A stretch of DNA of 64,000 nucleotides from assembly GCA_033439255.1 (NCBI GenBank), contig CM065881.1:1178001-1242000 (forward strand). The letters run 5' to 3'. This document shows, one piece after another, positions 1 to 10,704 of the stretch (its first letter is position 1; the number at the start of each line of letters is the position of its first letter). A program made the translations under genes and the position numbers. The notes under the pieces were generated by a model that was not told where the DNA came from, searched no databases, and saw nothing but the letters and a program-made list of their open reading frames with translations. This DNA comes from Hericium rajendrae. Taxonomy: Eukaryota > Basidiomycota > Agaricomycetes > Russulales > Hericiaceae.

Positions 1-1
1 G

Positions 2-3000
2 GCGCTCTCTGTTCCTCTTCCACCGTCAAATAATGGGTCACCTGCTCCGGAGTCGCCTCAAAACACACGGAGCCCTGCACCAGAATCAGGTAGCGATCGG
101 GGCTCTCGAGACGCAAGCTCTGACGAGCACAAAGATGAGGAGGATACCAGCGACATGCAGCTGGATGTCACACTTCCAGACGTCAGTTTACCAGAGACCG
201 ACATGCATGACGACGAAGCCCGCAGTAATCACAGCAGGACACCGTCTGGCTCGGATGCCGACGCCAACGATCAGCGCGAGCCTACATTCTCTTCTGAGGA
301 AGCACCGACGCCTCCGTCCCGCCTCTCTGCAGTCCGTTCCCCTGCTTTGTCTGCAACACTCTCTTCCCCGACTCCATCGACATTATTCACGCCCACACCC
401 GCATTCCAGCCACGACCTCGCGCGCGGTTCAACAGTCCATCCACGACGCCCATCACGGACTCCGCCCCCGCCGCGGCGCCAGCCGCAAACGTTCCATCCA
501 CACCAGGAGCCTTCCAGCCAAACGCGGTAGACGAAGACGACCCGACCACGCCCTTCGCGCGCCGGCGATCCTTCCTCATGGACGTCATCAACTCAACCGC
601 CCGCCCGCGCTACGCAAACCCCACTCCGCACCCGCACCGCATGGGCCTAGGGCACAGCACAATCCCCAGCATCGAAGAGACGCCTGCGCCCGAGAGCGAC
701 GAAACCCAGCCGACCGACGAAACCGCGAGCCCCGCCGCGCCCCTGCAGGCCGCGTTCGCGGGACTGACGCCCGGCCCGCGCGCACGCCGCCGGCTGTCGC
801 ACCCGCTCGCGCAGGCGTGGACAGCAGGCGCACCCGCCGAATCCGAGTCGGGCGACGCGCAGTCGGACGCGGGCTCGCAGTCGCCGTACGAGCGCGAGCG
901 CGCATCGTTCGTCTCGACCGCGTCGTCGCACGACCTGACCGCGCACCCGCGCGCGAACGCGTCGTTCGACCCCGTGATGGGGCTCGGCGCGGGCGGGCAC
1001 GGCGTCGGGCGGTTCAATGCGGGGAAGCTGAACTCGTACCTGCATGGGCTCAATCGGAGGCTGCAGGAGGAGAACGAGACGCTTACAGTGCGGTGCGGGG
1101 GGCTGCAGCGGGAGAACGAGGAGTTGGTGGAGGAGGTGGGCACGTTGAGGGATGAGGTGAAAAAGGGCGGGAGGAGGTCTAGTGGCGGGAGACGGGTGAG
1201 CGATATTGGGAGCTCGTTGGGGAATGTCAGAGAGGATGTGGGCGGGGAGGGGTGGATGGAAGAGAAGGTGGCGATGGAAGAGGAGCTGGAGGCGCTGAGG
1301 GCCGAGTTGGAGCACTGTGTGAAGGAGAAAGAGGAGGCGGAGAGCAATCTGGACGAGGAGAAGGACGGCCGTGCGAAGGATCGGGAGAAGTGGAAGCAGA
1401 GGATGGGCGAGGTGGAACGCGGCGTCGAAGACATCGTGCGCAATCTGGAGAACAGGCTCGAAGCGGCCGATGCACGAGCCCAGGATGCAGAGACGCGCGC
1501 AGCCAGCTTCAAAGAGGTGGAGAAGATCCTGGCGGAGGTGGAAGGTGAAAGGGACTACGCTATCCAGAGAGCTGAGAAAGCGGAGAGGATGCTGGAGAAC
1601 GGGAAGGAACTTGGTGGAGAGCTGCGTGAGACCAACGAAAAGCTCGGGAAAGCAATGGGCGATCTCCGGAATGCCCTGTCACACATCAAGGATCTTGAAG
1701 AGGAAGCTCTGCATGCGGACGACCGTATCGGCGTCCTCGAGCAGCAATTGAAAGAGGAACGCGCCGTCACCAGGAAGCTCGAGGACGAGCTTGAGACTAA
1801 AGACAACGATCTCGCCGCTGCAGAGCAGCAGATCTCAGCCAGGGAAGAAGCCCTTCGCAAGGCGGAATCTGAGCTTCAGTCAACCAAGGCTTTCATCGCG
1901 GAGCTCGAGCAGGACGCCGAAGCCGCCGTCGAGCGCATCGAGAATACGGACCACGACCTGGCCATGGCGAACGAGCGAATCAATGCTCTTACCGCCGGCG
2001 AAGAGCGAGCTAACGAGGAGATTGCCCGTCTTGAAGACGAAGTCGAGAGGAACGTCGAGCTAGCGCGGCAGATGGAGGACGCAATCGAAGCGGCTGAGAA
2101 CCAGATGCATTCGGACTCAAAGGCCCTCGCCGATCTCCGCAGCAAGTTCGCATCGCTCGAGCGGGCTCAGGAACGGTCCCGATCCCGGGTCGAGCTTTCG
2201 CAAAACCACGACGTCGCGCTCGAAGAGGCCGCCGAGCAGATCGCCGAACTGGAAAGCGAGCTCGACGACGCGCACAGGGAAATCGGCCGGCTCAATGCCC
2301 AACTGTCGCAGTCGCCTGCAAGGAAGGCCCTCGACAAAGCTCGCGACACGCAGATCGAGATGCTGGAGAAAGAGAGGGACAACCTGCTCGAACGGGTGAA
2401 GGGCTTGAAGAGCGCCATGGCCGGGATGAATTCGCCGAATAAGTTCGGCACTCCCACCAATATCTCCCCCATGCACCGCCAAGTCCTCAACATGACCATG
2501 AGGACGCCCAAGACGCCCGGAGCCCCTTTGAAAGACGTGAGTCTTAGCTACGCGCAGTGCTGGCTGAACTGACCATAAACGATCCAGATGTCATGGCTGC
2601 ATCCGAGCATGTCAGATCCATCCACATCGCCTTACTTTGCTGAGATCCAGCGCCTGCAACGCGAGCTCGACCGAGCCAACGAGAGCATTGACGAGAAGCT
2701 CGATAGGCTCGAGGATGCAGGCTTTGGCGTTGTCGAGTTGACGCAGCAGCTCGAGGACGAGCGTGCCCGGAATATCGCGCTGGACGAAGAGCTGGCGCGG
2801 TTAAGCCGACGAGAAGAGCGGCGCATTCGCCGGCTCGAACGCGCGCGGTGCCTCAAGTGTAAGAGCAAAGTCGACCTTAGCGGACTGAACAGGGCAGCCG
2901 TAGGCGACGAGAGGTACTACAATCTCAATTTCTCAACGATATCTTACTAACCAATGTTGCCAGCTCTCTCGACATCTCTCACATGAGCCTCCCCTCCGAA

Positions 3001-4898
3001 CCTCCTACGCCGCCTTCTCGCACTTCCGAGGCCCTCCGTGGAGAGCTGCAATCCGTCAACCGCCAGCTAACACTCATGAAAAGGCAGTGGGAAGACGAGA
3101 AGCGCCAGTTGCTGGGTGACAAAGCCGTGTTGCAAGACGCGGCGAATCGCCTAAACCTAGAAGTACAAGACGCGAAGCAACGCATTGCGGAGAGAGAGAA
3201 GGCGGGAGAGAAGATGAAAGCTGGGATTCAAGGGGTGTGTATCTCTCCGTTTCATGGCCACGTGAGGACTGTGTGGACTGAATAATGAATTAGGACTTGG
3301 ATCAAGCGAAACGCGTCATTGCTGAGCTCGAGGAAGACTTGAAAGATGAGCGTGCGCGACTAAGGGGGCTTAGCACGGAGCAGGTCCGCGCAGAGCGAGA
3401 GAAGACGGAAGTCATGCTCCAACTGCGTCGCACCGAGTCGGTACGTCGATCCCACCTATAGACGGCTTTTACGCTGATCACTTGTCATTGCAGGACATGG
3501 ACGACGTCAAGCACCAGCTGCAGCGCCTGAAGCGCGACAACAACGAGCTCGAGACCGAGCTGCGCCAGAATGCGACAGCGGAGCAAAAAGCGCGCCTGCT
3601 CGAGGCCCGGGCAGCCGCGAACGCAGAGACCATCGAGCAGCTGCGCAGCGAACGCTCGCAGCTCGCGGCCGACCACAAGGCGCTACAGAAACGGTTCGCC
3701 GAGGCGTCCAAGGTACGTCCGCCCCTCCCGTCTCAGACGCGCCCGCGATTGACGTTGACATGCACACAGCACATGAGCGAGCTGCGCGACGAGCACGCAG
3801 CGTCGCAGCACTCGCACGACGCGCGCCGTCACGCGCTCGACCTGCGCCTGCTCGAGATCGACGACCTCAAGCGCGAGCTCGCAGCGCGCACGGAGGCGCT
3901 GCACGCCGCGCAGTCTGCGCGCGCGCGCGTGGAGGCGGACCAGGGCGCGCTCGCGGCGCTCGAGGCGGACCTCGCGCGCGTGCGGAAGAACGCGGAGGCG
4001 CTTGGGCGCGATCTGCGGCGCGAGCGCGAGCGGCGGGAGGCGGGCGAGGCGGAGCGCAGGCGGGAGAAGGAGGGCGCGAGGGAGATGCGGCGCGAGGTTG
4101 AGCGGATGCGGGCGGAGGTTGAGAAGGCGGAGCGCGGGCGCAAGCAGGTTGGCGCGGAGGTAAGGGTGCTGCGCGAGAGGGTGGGCGAGCTGGAGGGCGA
4201 GCGGGGGGCGTGGGAGGGGCATATTTGCGCTGAGTGGGTGGTCTTGTTATGGATGTTCTGCAGTGAGAAGAGGCTGATGGCGTTGCTTGTTTGCAGAGAC
4301 CAAAATGCGGTCATCGCGCTCGGGCAGCAGCATAAGCTGGAGTCCAAGGGTCTCATCTTGCAGATCGGCTACCTGAAGGCGAAGTTCCTCCGCGAGACAA
4401 ACCTGCGCACTGACCTCGGGAACCAGAAGCAATATCTTCTGCTATTGCTCGCGAGACACGATCGAGGGTCAGTAGAGATGCCATGTTCTGTAATATTGCC
4501 GACTGACGACCTGCATCATACAGAGACGCAAAGATCCTCGCCGCCATCGCACGCATCGGCTTCCCCTTCACACTCCCCGAGACCACCAAGCCAAAGTGCA
4601 AGACGCTCCGAACAGTCGGGCGCGCGGTCCTCTTCCTCGAGCGCATTCGGTATGTCCACATTCTGCTGCACCGCTCAGAAACGACTAACAGTAGCCGTTC
4701 GACAGCCGCGCGAGCGATCAGTGGCGCAAGCAGTGCGAGCACAAAGACGCTATCCGCGACGCGCTGCAAGACGTGCGCAGGCGGCGGCAAGGCGCGCAGG
4801 AAAAGGACCAGGAAAAGGACCAGGGGCCGGCGGACGGCGGGGCCACGCCCGGGCCCGTGGCACGGAAGGCGTCGGCGCGACACCGCACGCGGTCGTGA
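2..4898 (+). CDS. Pericentrin/Pcp1-like spindle pole body protein with C-terminal PACT domain (5' partial)
   Basis: The reading frame is open to the left edge, so the true start lies outside the window. Exons that keep one frame are 2-2536, 2588-2913, 2964-3234, 3294-3440, 3494-3712, 3770-4233, 4297-4467, 4524-4649 and 4706-4898. The first ~330 codons are Ser/Pro-rich and disordered; almost everything after about position 1010 is long charged coiled coil. Encoded by 4297-4649 is a conserved C-terminal block (LILQIGYLKAKFLRETNLR, then DLGNQKQYLLLLLARHD, then ILAAIARIGFPF) that matches the PACT domain (pericentrin-AKAP450 centrosomal targeting) of fission yeast Pcp1. Known role of the family: a scaffold of the inner spindle pole body that recruits the gamma-tubulin complex through calmodulin-binding PACT. 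That this protein does so is inference from the domain. A CxxC pair (CLKCKSK) sits between two coiled-coil blocks near 2855. The 4234-4296 intron is a multiple of three, so retention would not shift the frame. Confidence 0.88.
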
Positions 4899-5093
4899 TT
4901 GTGCACATTTCTTGGACGATGGACCGGTGTAGTCGCGTATTTATTGTCTAGCATTGTATGGTATGGTAATCGGTAGTGTATATGACTTGTTGTAGTCTGA
5001 TTGATTATGATAGATCAGTGGTGGTTTTATTGGGCGGTGCGGTACAGATGCAGTGCGACTGGATGATCGTGAGGTGCGCGAGCGGCGCTATGG

Positions 5094-6298
5094 CTATGGC
5101 CGCGGAGACGGCGGCACTTTCGTCTTGCGCATGTCGGAGAGCACGCGCACCGCGTCTTTCGTGAAGACGTAGGACAGCCCGGACCAGATCGTCGTCGTCG
5201 CAACAGTCCACCTAAGACGACAGTCAGACAAATCATCATCGCGGAGGTATAAAGGAGGGTGCGAACTGGAGACCCCAGAGGAAGGTGCCGAGGTTGGTGA
5301 GGGCGGGCAGGAGCGGGCTGATGGTCGTCGCGCCCATGAGCAGGAGCTGCAGCGCAGTGTTGACCTGCACAGTCACGGTGATGATGTCATACGTTGGGGA
5401 TGGCGGAGATTTGGCAAAGCGGCTGAACTGACCTTGCTAATGGCCGTCGGGCGCACCTCGGCGGAGGGTATTGAGAAATCCCAGTAGCGCTGGAACGTTT
5501 TCTGCAAGGGGAGGATAAGAAACATCGGATGAGTGAGAGGGCGTGCAGGGCGGGACAGGCGGGACGTACAGGACGCGGGAGGGAGGTATACCGGATCCAG
5601 AACGCGGAGAGACTGAGAAGGACGTCCCGACCTAGGATAATGACAGCCAATGGTGCTATAGCGCGTTCCGTCAAAATGCATGCCGGAGAAGGAGGGTAGA
5701 GCAGACGTACGCGGGAGCAGTCCTTTCATCGCAAGCGTGATAACCAGCGTCGTCATCAGCGTCTTATCCGCCGCCGGGTCCAAAATCGTCCCTAGCACCG
5801 ACGACATGTTATACGTCCGCGCGAGGTACCCGTCGAGCTGCACCCCGCGTGAGCACAAACGAACAGCGATCGGACGGCACGCACCAGGTCCGTGAAGCCG
5901 GCGTATGCGAGCAGGCCCGTCGCGAGGACGAAGTTGTCGGCGAGGACGGCGTAGCCGAGGACGGGGCACGCTGCGATGCGCGAGAGCGTGAGCAGGTTCG
6001 GGAGCGTGTAGATGTTCTCGCGGAGTGTCGGCTTCGCTGGCTCTCGTGCCGACACGCGTTGGTCCTCGCGCTTTGGCGGCGCGGGTGGTTCTGGGCTTGT
6101 CGAGTACAATTTTGCCAGTCTAAGGAACGGTGCAGACGACCGCGACAGGATGCGCGTCAGGTGCGGGAAGGACTGGCGGGCGCTGGCGTGTAGCCATCGT
6201 GCTCGCTGGTGGAAGACGGCGGGCACAGGGGGGTATTTGAGGAAATGGGTGGAGAGTGAAGAGGAATGGCGGGGTACGACGCGGAGGAGGACGTGCAT
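5094..6298 (-). CDS. CRD1: Cardiolipin synthase, CDP-alcohol phosphatidyltransferase family, mitochondrial
   Basis: It joins CDP-diacylglycerol and phosphatidylglycerol to make cardiolipin in the mitochondrial inner membrane. The CDP-alcohol phosphatidyltransferase signature can be read across an intron: GFTDL, then LDGYLARTYN and GTILDPAADK, giving the D..DG..AR....G...D...D pattern with all four aspartates. Upstream is LPNLLTLSRI, typical of the family; downstream are a LILGRDVLL-like block (IILGRDVLLSLS) and a tail ending in a stop at 5094. The N terminus from the Met at 6298 is rich in Arg, Ser and Leu and lacks acids for about 50 residues, as expected of a mitochondrial presequence. Another in-frame Met at 6349 is possible, but it would add acidic residues ahead of the presequence, so 6298 is preferred. 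There are about five exons. The gene is convergent with the spindle pole gene, with about 195 bp between the stops. Confidence 0.88.
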
Positions 6299-6389
6299 GT
6301 CGTGCTCGTCGACGCCGCCGCCGCGTGCGCTGCAGTATATGGGCCTCACTATAGCTCGTTGAATGATTATACTTTATTAACTGCAGCAT

Positions 6390-6463
6390 GGCCGACTAGC
6401 TCAGTTGGTTAGAGCGTCGTGCTAATAACGCGAAGGTCTTGGGTTCGATCCCCACGTTGGCCA
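6390..6463 (+). tRNA. tRNA-Ile (anticodon AAT)
   Basis: A 74-nt cloverleaf without intron. The acceptor stem GGCCGAC (6390-6396) pairs with GTTGGCC (6456-6462, one G-T pair) and A6463 is the discriminator. The D arm GCTC..GAGC, anticodon stem TCGTG/CGCGA with loop CTAATAA (anticodon AAT at 6424-6426), and T arm with GGTTCGATCC are all present. The sequence is very close to other eukaryotic tRNA-Ile(AAT) genes. It lies between the starts of cardiolipin synthase and the end of HMG-CoA synthase. Confidence 0.97.
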
Positions 6464-6846
6464 GGGATTTGAAATGGAGGATGCTTTTTTGGTAATTTGT
6501 TATTGCAAATTAGTTCTTTTCACCAGAACGACCGTTTCATGTCACTGGACGAGCAGTTACCGTGATGTGATACAAAACTGAAGTCACAGGACGAATATCC
6601 GTGGATGGCCGCTGAAAGCACAGTAAACGCAATGCTCCGGTAAATCCAGCGGGTCGGTCTACTCCTTCAAAGCGTCAGGTCGAGAGAGCAGTAGATAACA
6701 GAATTGACAAAATAAATTGGTATACATTGCGGTATCGACATTATGCAGGATATACTGTATACCTCGCCTGTATTGTAAGCCTGCACCACTACAACACCGT
6801 CCCCTGCAGCGCCCCCACGCCAATTAGTTTGCACCATTCCATCGCA
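6464..6846. other. Intergenic, no gene seen
   Basis: The 383 bp between tRNA-Ile and the stop of HMG-CoA synthase begins with a T-rich run just after the tRNA (TTTTTT at about 6485), which would serve as the polymerase III terminator. Nothing else is recognised. Confidence 0.6.
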
Positions 6847-8616
6847 TCACGCAGCATCGACCGCCTTGCGCCCGTACGCGCGGCGGTACTTGTCGTCGAT
6901 CTTCTCGAGGTAGTATGCGCCCGGCCAGATATTATCGAGCGACCCGACGGGGGTATACGACCCCGCATTATGGTTCGCCTCGCGCAGCTGCACGCAGTCA
7001 GCACTGCCCTACACACACCAGCAAGCACACAGTATACCACGCACCTTGAGCGCGTCGATATACTCTTCGCACGGCACGACGCGGATGGCAGCGAGGCGGC
7101 GCGCGAGGTCCATCTTCGCGCGGATGGCGCCCGTGTCGCCCGTGACGTGCAGCGCGAAGAAGCTGCTCGCGAGCCCGCTGCCGTACGCGAACATGCTCAC
7201 GCGCTTGCCTATCAACGCAGTGGGCTCGACGGCCGCGATGAGCGAAGCGAGCCCGCCGTAGAGCGAGGCGGTGTACATGTTGCCGCAGCGCTTCGCGCAG
7301 ACGAGCGTTGGCGTCACTTTGGCGGCGAAGGCGGGGGCGGCGAGGCCGATGAAGGTCTTTTCGAGGGCTTTATCGGTGAGGGTGTGCGCGGGGGATTGGG
7401 CGAGGAGGGCGGCGGGGTTCGGGACGTTTGCGAAGAGCGGGGAGGTCGGGTTCGCGAGGAAGTCGTTGTAGAGCTGTGGTGGTGTCAACAATGCGACAGG
7501 GGAAGGGAAGGGGAAGAAAGGGCACGTACCAGGCGCGCGTGCCCCTTCTGCACGAGCTTGCCGTACGGGCTGTGGAACACGTTGAAGTCCGCGTCCTGGA
7601 GGGAGAAGACGGCCTTGGGCTCGCCCTGCACGGGCCTGCCGGCGCGCTTGAGCGCCTTGGCGGTCTTTTCGCGGAAGTGGGTGTAGGACGCGTCAAGCGC
7701 GGAGATGTAGGAGGTAATGGAGAGCGGGCCGTCGACCTCGGGGTACTCCGAGTCGAGCTTGGGCTTGTAGAAGTCGTAGGTGTTGCTCATGTGCGAGCCG
7801 TGTACGGCTGTAGACATGCGAAGTCAGTACGCCATTTGGAGGGGAGCTGCTTCGTGGGAGAGAGAAGTCGCAGGAAGAGACGTGCGAAGGACTTACGTTC
7901 GAAGACAAGCGGCGCGTCGGGCCCAATCAACATGGCACACGCGCCCGCACCACCGACAGGCCGCGCGCTGCCCTCAGCGTAGATCGCGATATCACCGCAG
8001 AACACGATGGCATTGCGGCCGTCCCAGCTCGCGCTCTCGATCCAGTTGACCGCGTTGAACAGCGCGGCAGTCGAGCCGTAGCACGCATTCTTCGAGTCGA
8101 TGCCCTCGATGTCGGTGTTGCCGGACTGCGCGAAGAGGTCCATGAGCACCGTCTTGACGGACTTGGACTTGTCGATGATGGTCTCGGTGCCGACGTCGAG
8201 GCGCCCGATGGAGCGCGGGTCGATGTCGTACTTCTCGAGCAGGCTCTGGACGGCTGGGCCGGATGTCAGGGATTACGGCAGGCGGGGCTGGGGCAGGGAC
8301 GCACTGGTGAGAGCGAAGGAGTTGATGTCCTCGCGGTCGTCGGTGCAGGCCATGAATTCCTGGCCGAGACCGATCGTATACTTGCCTTTCGGTATGCCGT
8401 CGAAGACCTCGAGGTCCTCCTCGGAGATGCACTGCAGCAGCGGGTTATGCACGTCGTCGAGCCCATTCACAAAGCACGCACCCGTCTGGGGAAGTACATC
8501 TCCATCGCGAGGATGCCGACGTCCTTCGGGCGCGCAGGTGCAGCGAGCTCGGAGGCGTCGAAGACCTCAGGCCGTGCATGCCCATTGCCTGTCGCAGAGC
8601 CGTTTCCCTGTGTCAT
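6847..8616 (-). CDS. ERG13: Hydroxymethylglutaryl-CoA synthase
   Basis: It condenses acetyl-CoA with acetoacetyl-CoA to HMG-CoA, the step before HMG-CoA reductase in the mevalonate/ergosterol route. Seen in order from the Met at 8616: [21 protein letters not shown] and DDREDINS; the catalytic-cysteine block [14 protein letters not shown]; the block [17 protein letters not shown]; the [12 protein letters not shown] block with the catalytic histidine; and the C-terminal [19 protein letters not shown] just before the stop. The first intron (8432-8481, phase 0) joins FPRR to [12 protein letters not shown], as in other HMG-CoA synthases. There are about five introns. All expected active-site blocks are present and the length is normal, so the gene looks functional. 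Confidence 0.95.
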
Positions 8617-8684
8617 TCTGTGGTCGTGGTGGGGTAGTATGAGGCGTGATAATGGAATTGGGAAATATAGATGGAAGTCAGGCG

Positions 8685-8692
8685 ATTTTATA
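8685..8692 (-). promoter_or_regulatory. TATA-like box upstream of HMG-CoA synthase
   Basis: On the minus strand TATAAAAT lies about 70 bp ahead of the start codon at 8616. Position and sequence fit a core promoter element; no sterol-responsive site was recognised with confidence. Confidence 0.5.
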
Positions 8693-9836
8693 GGCTTTGC
8701 GAATCAGAACGAGGCTTGTGCGGCGCGTAAAAGTTGGCGAGCTCGAGATGAGGTGCGTGATTTGGGGAACACCTCGAGGTTCTCGAACGGCTTCGCAGAA
8801 CAAGATGAACGCGTTACTTCAGGGCGACGGTGGTTCTGCGTCCTTGAAGATGCTGAGAATGGTATGGAGAATAATAAAAAAAGAAAAGAAATTGAACTCC
8901 ATGGACATTGGATGGGCGACACAAAAACGCGATCTGACGACGGCTTCTGATTGGTCGTCCTCACTTTCTAGATCTCGATTTTCTACGCGTTGCGCCGCAG
9001 ATCCAGATCTCATGTTCCTTTACGAACCTCAACCTCAGGCCGCCGCTATCGGATTTACCTTACATCGTGCACGGAATATGGCCTGAGACTAGTCGCCGGT
9101 AGGTATTTGACTTAGCGTCGATGTCATTGAAGCTGCTCTATCGATGGAAGGCACGTCGAGTGTTTTCAAGCGCGAGCAGGTGAGTTTTCAAACACGTTGT
9201 TCGATAATTTACATCCAGTTGCTGAAATTTGGAGGTCCAGAAGCCATTGGAATCGACGAGGCGTCTGGCACTAGTCGCACTCATGTTATCAACCAGTAAC
9301 AGCACTAGATGGTGCAGGGATGCTCGGCCGCCAAGCGTCTACCTCGTATTCTTTATACCAGTTCTCTTTTGGAAGTTCGCAGAGGTGATCCCATCTGCCA
9401 TCTTCAGCACATGTCAAGGCGAGGCTGTCGGATGCACGTTATGAGGTGCGGATGCTATCTGCCACAGGTCCCATGAACCGCCTCGCGATCCCTTGCTCAG
9501 TGCTGGCAGATAGCCAAGGCTTAACACTCGGAAGTACATTCACGACCAGAGGCATTCGTGTGGGGAAAAAATGAAAATGAAGCATTTCGATCTCTCTGTC
9601 ACACCGTCGGACAGGTGACGGGGATTCGAAGAGATGGACATGGCATCGCCAGTCGTGGCGAGGACAACCCCAACAGTTCCTAGTGGATCTGTGACTGAAA
9701 ACCGGATTGCACATTATGAGAGTAGATCGGTGAGTAAAATATGTCGCAGCGGTTTGATCTATTCTGAAACGGCTGCTCACAGGAGCTGCGATATATATAT
9801 AACGCTCGAAAGGATCGAGGCCCTCGGATCGACAAC
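8693..9836. other. Long gene-free stretch
   Basis: About 1.1 kb upstream of HMG-CoA synthase. Open frames of up to about 130 codons exist on both strands, but none shows a recognisable motif, codon bias or splice-consistent extension. An A-rich run lies at about 8875-8890. No repeat or RNA gene is seen. Confidence 0.5.
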
Positions 9837-9998
9837 ATGGTCGTGCATCGGATATGGCTTTCACCAATACTAGTAAGTATCTTCGTTGCTTCATTAAACC
9901 TTCATGCTGCCGCCGCTCCAGCGCTGGAAAATGATGTGGGTACCAGCTCAGCAAACAGTCAGCGCCGCGGGCTCACAGCTCCTGCTAGCGAGACCTAG
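9837..9998 (+). CDS. Possible short secreted peptide (53 aa)
   Basis: An uninterrupted 53-codon frame starts with a convincing signal-peptide pattern: a short basic N region (MVVHR), a hydrophobic core (IWLSPILVSIFVASLNLHA) and small residues (AAAA, then P) suited to signal peptidase. About 30 residues follow, without cysteines and containing an RR pair that could be a Kex2-type site. A TATA-like run (ATATATATATAA, 9791-9802) lies just upstream. No homologue is recognised and a chance frame of this size cannot be excluded. It may also be the first exon of a longer gene whose remainder I could not find. Confidence 0.3.
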   Translation: MVVHRIWLSPILVSIFVASLNLHAAAAPALENDVGTSSANSQRRGLTAPASET

Positions 9999-10704
9999 CT
10001 AAATGTCCTTTTGAGGAGCTCGAAAATGTCGCCGAGCGATCTTCTCGTGATGGAACTGCTGAGCTCTACCTTTTAGTCTCCGGTCTCCGGCCTCCAGTCC
10101 AAACAATGTTGATAGAGCAGCTGATGGCACGACCGGGACGATATCCGGAATACAATTTCAGATTGTTGACGAGATGTTGGCAGATAATAGCGGTGACGGC
10201 AGGGGCGATGGCAGTCGGCAGTCGTTTGACGTGGAAAAGGCTGTCTGAACGAAGTCGCTCTGAAACAATCCTTACAAGCTTGGTTCCGTTTCGCTGATCG
10301 AGTCCATCCCCGAGCCTGATTCTCATCCATAACGCGACAACCTCAGTCCACCTGCAATCCTCCAGTCCTTCAGTCCTTCAGTCTGAGCCTTTTCATTTTG
10401 TTGTTCATGCTCCTGTATGCTTTGTCTCGTCTGAAATGAACTCGCGTTTGATACAATTTCAGCTATCCGCCGATAGCAGCGCAATGTTTCGATGATAACA
10501 TGAGTACTACAAACGGATCTAAATATGACAAGAACATGGATGGTCGCAAAGTCTGGAGACGTAAATAATAGAACGAGTCCATTCGGCAAAGGCGGAATTG
10601 CCGTCCTGCGGCAGATACATATCTACCCTGAGTCCAAACCATTGGGCACAACAAATAAGTAAACAAGCAGGTATAGTCTACATAAAAGTGCGAGCAACTG
10701 TCCT
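9999..10704. other. Gene-free stretch
   Basis: About 700 bp between the possible peptide and the 3' end of the caspase-like gene. Open frames here reach 88 codons without recognisable content. Confidence 0.5.

Noticed and set aside
33-530. A 165-codon frame overlapping the start of the spindle pole gene, and many long antisense frames within 590-1515 and 3680-4360
   Set aside because: They lie over GC-rich coiled-coil coding sequence and have shadow-like Arg/Pro/Ala composition; the main frame shows family motifs.
155-2572. Taking the ATG at 155 as the real start of the spindle pole protein
   Set aside because: The same frame is open to the left edge of the window, so the start cannot be placed; the reading also passes a clear splice donor at 2537.
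3482-4951. A continuous 489-codon frame in the spindle pole gene
   Set aside because: It reads through introns at 3713, 4234, 4468 and 4650 and leaves the PACT frame; the spliced model keeps the conserved PACT blocks.
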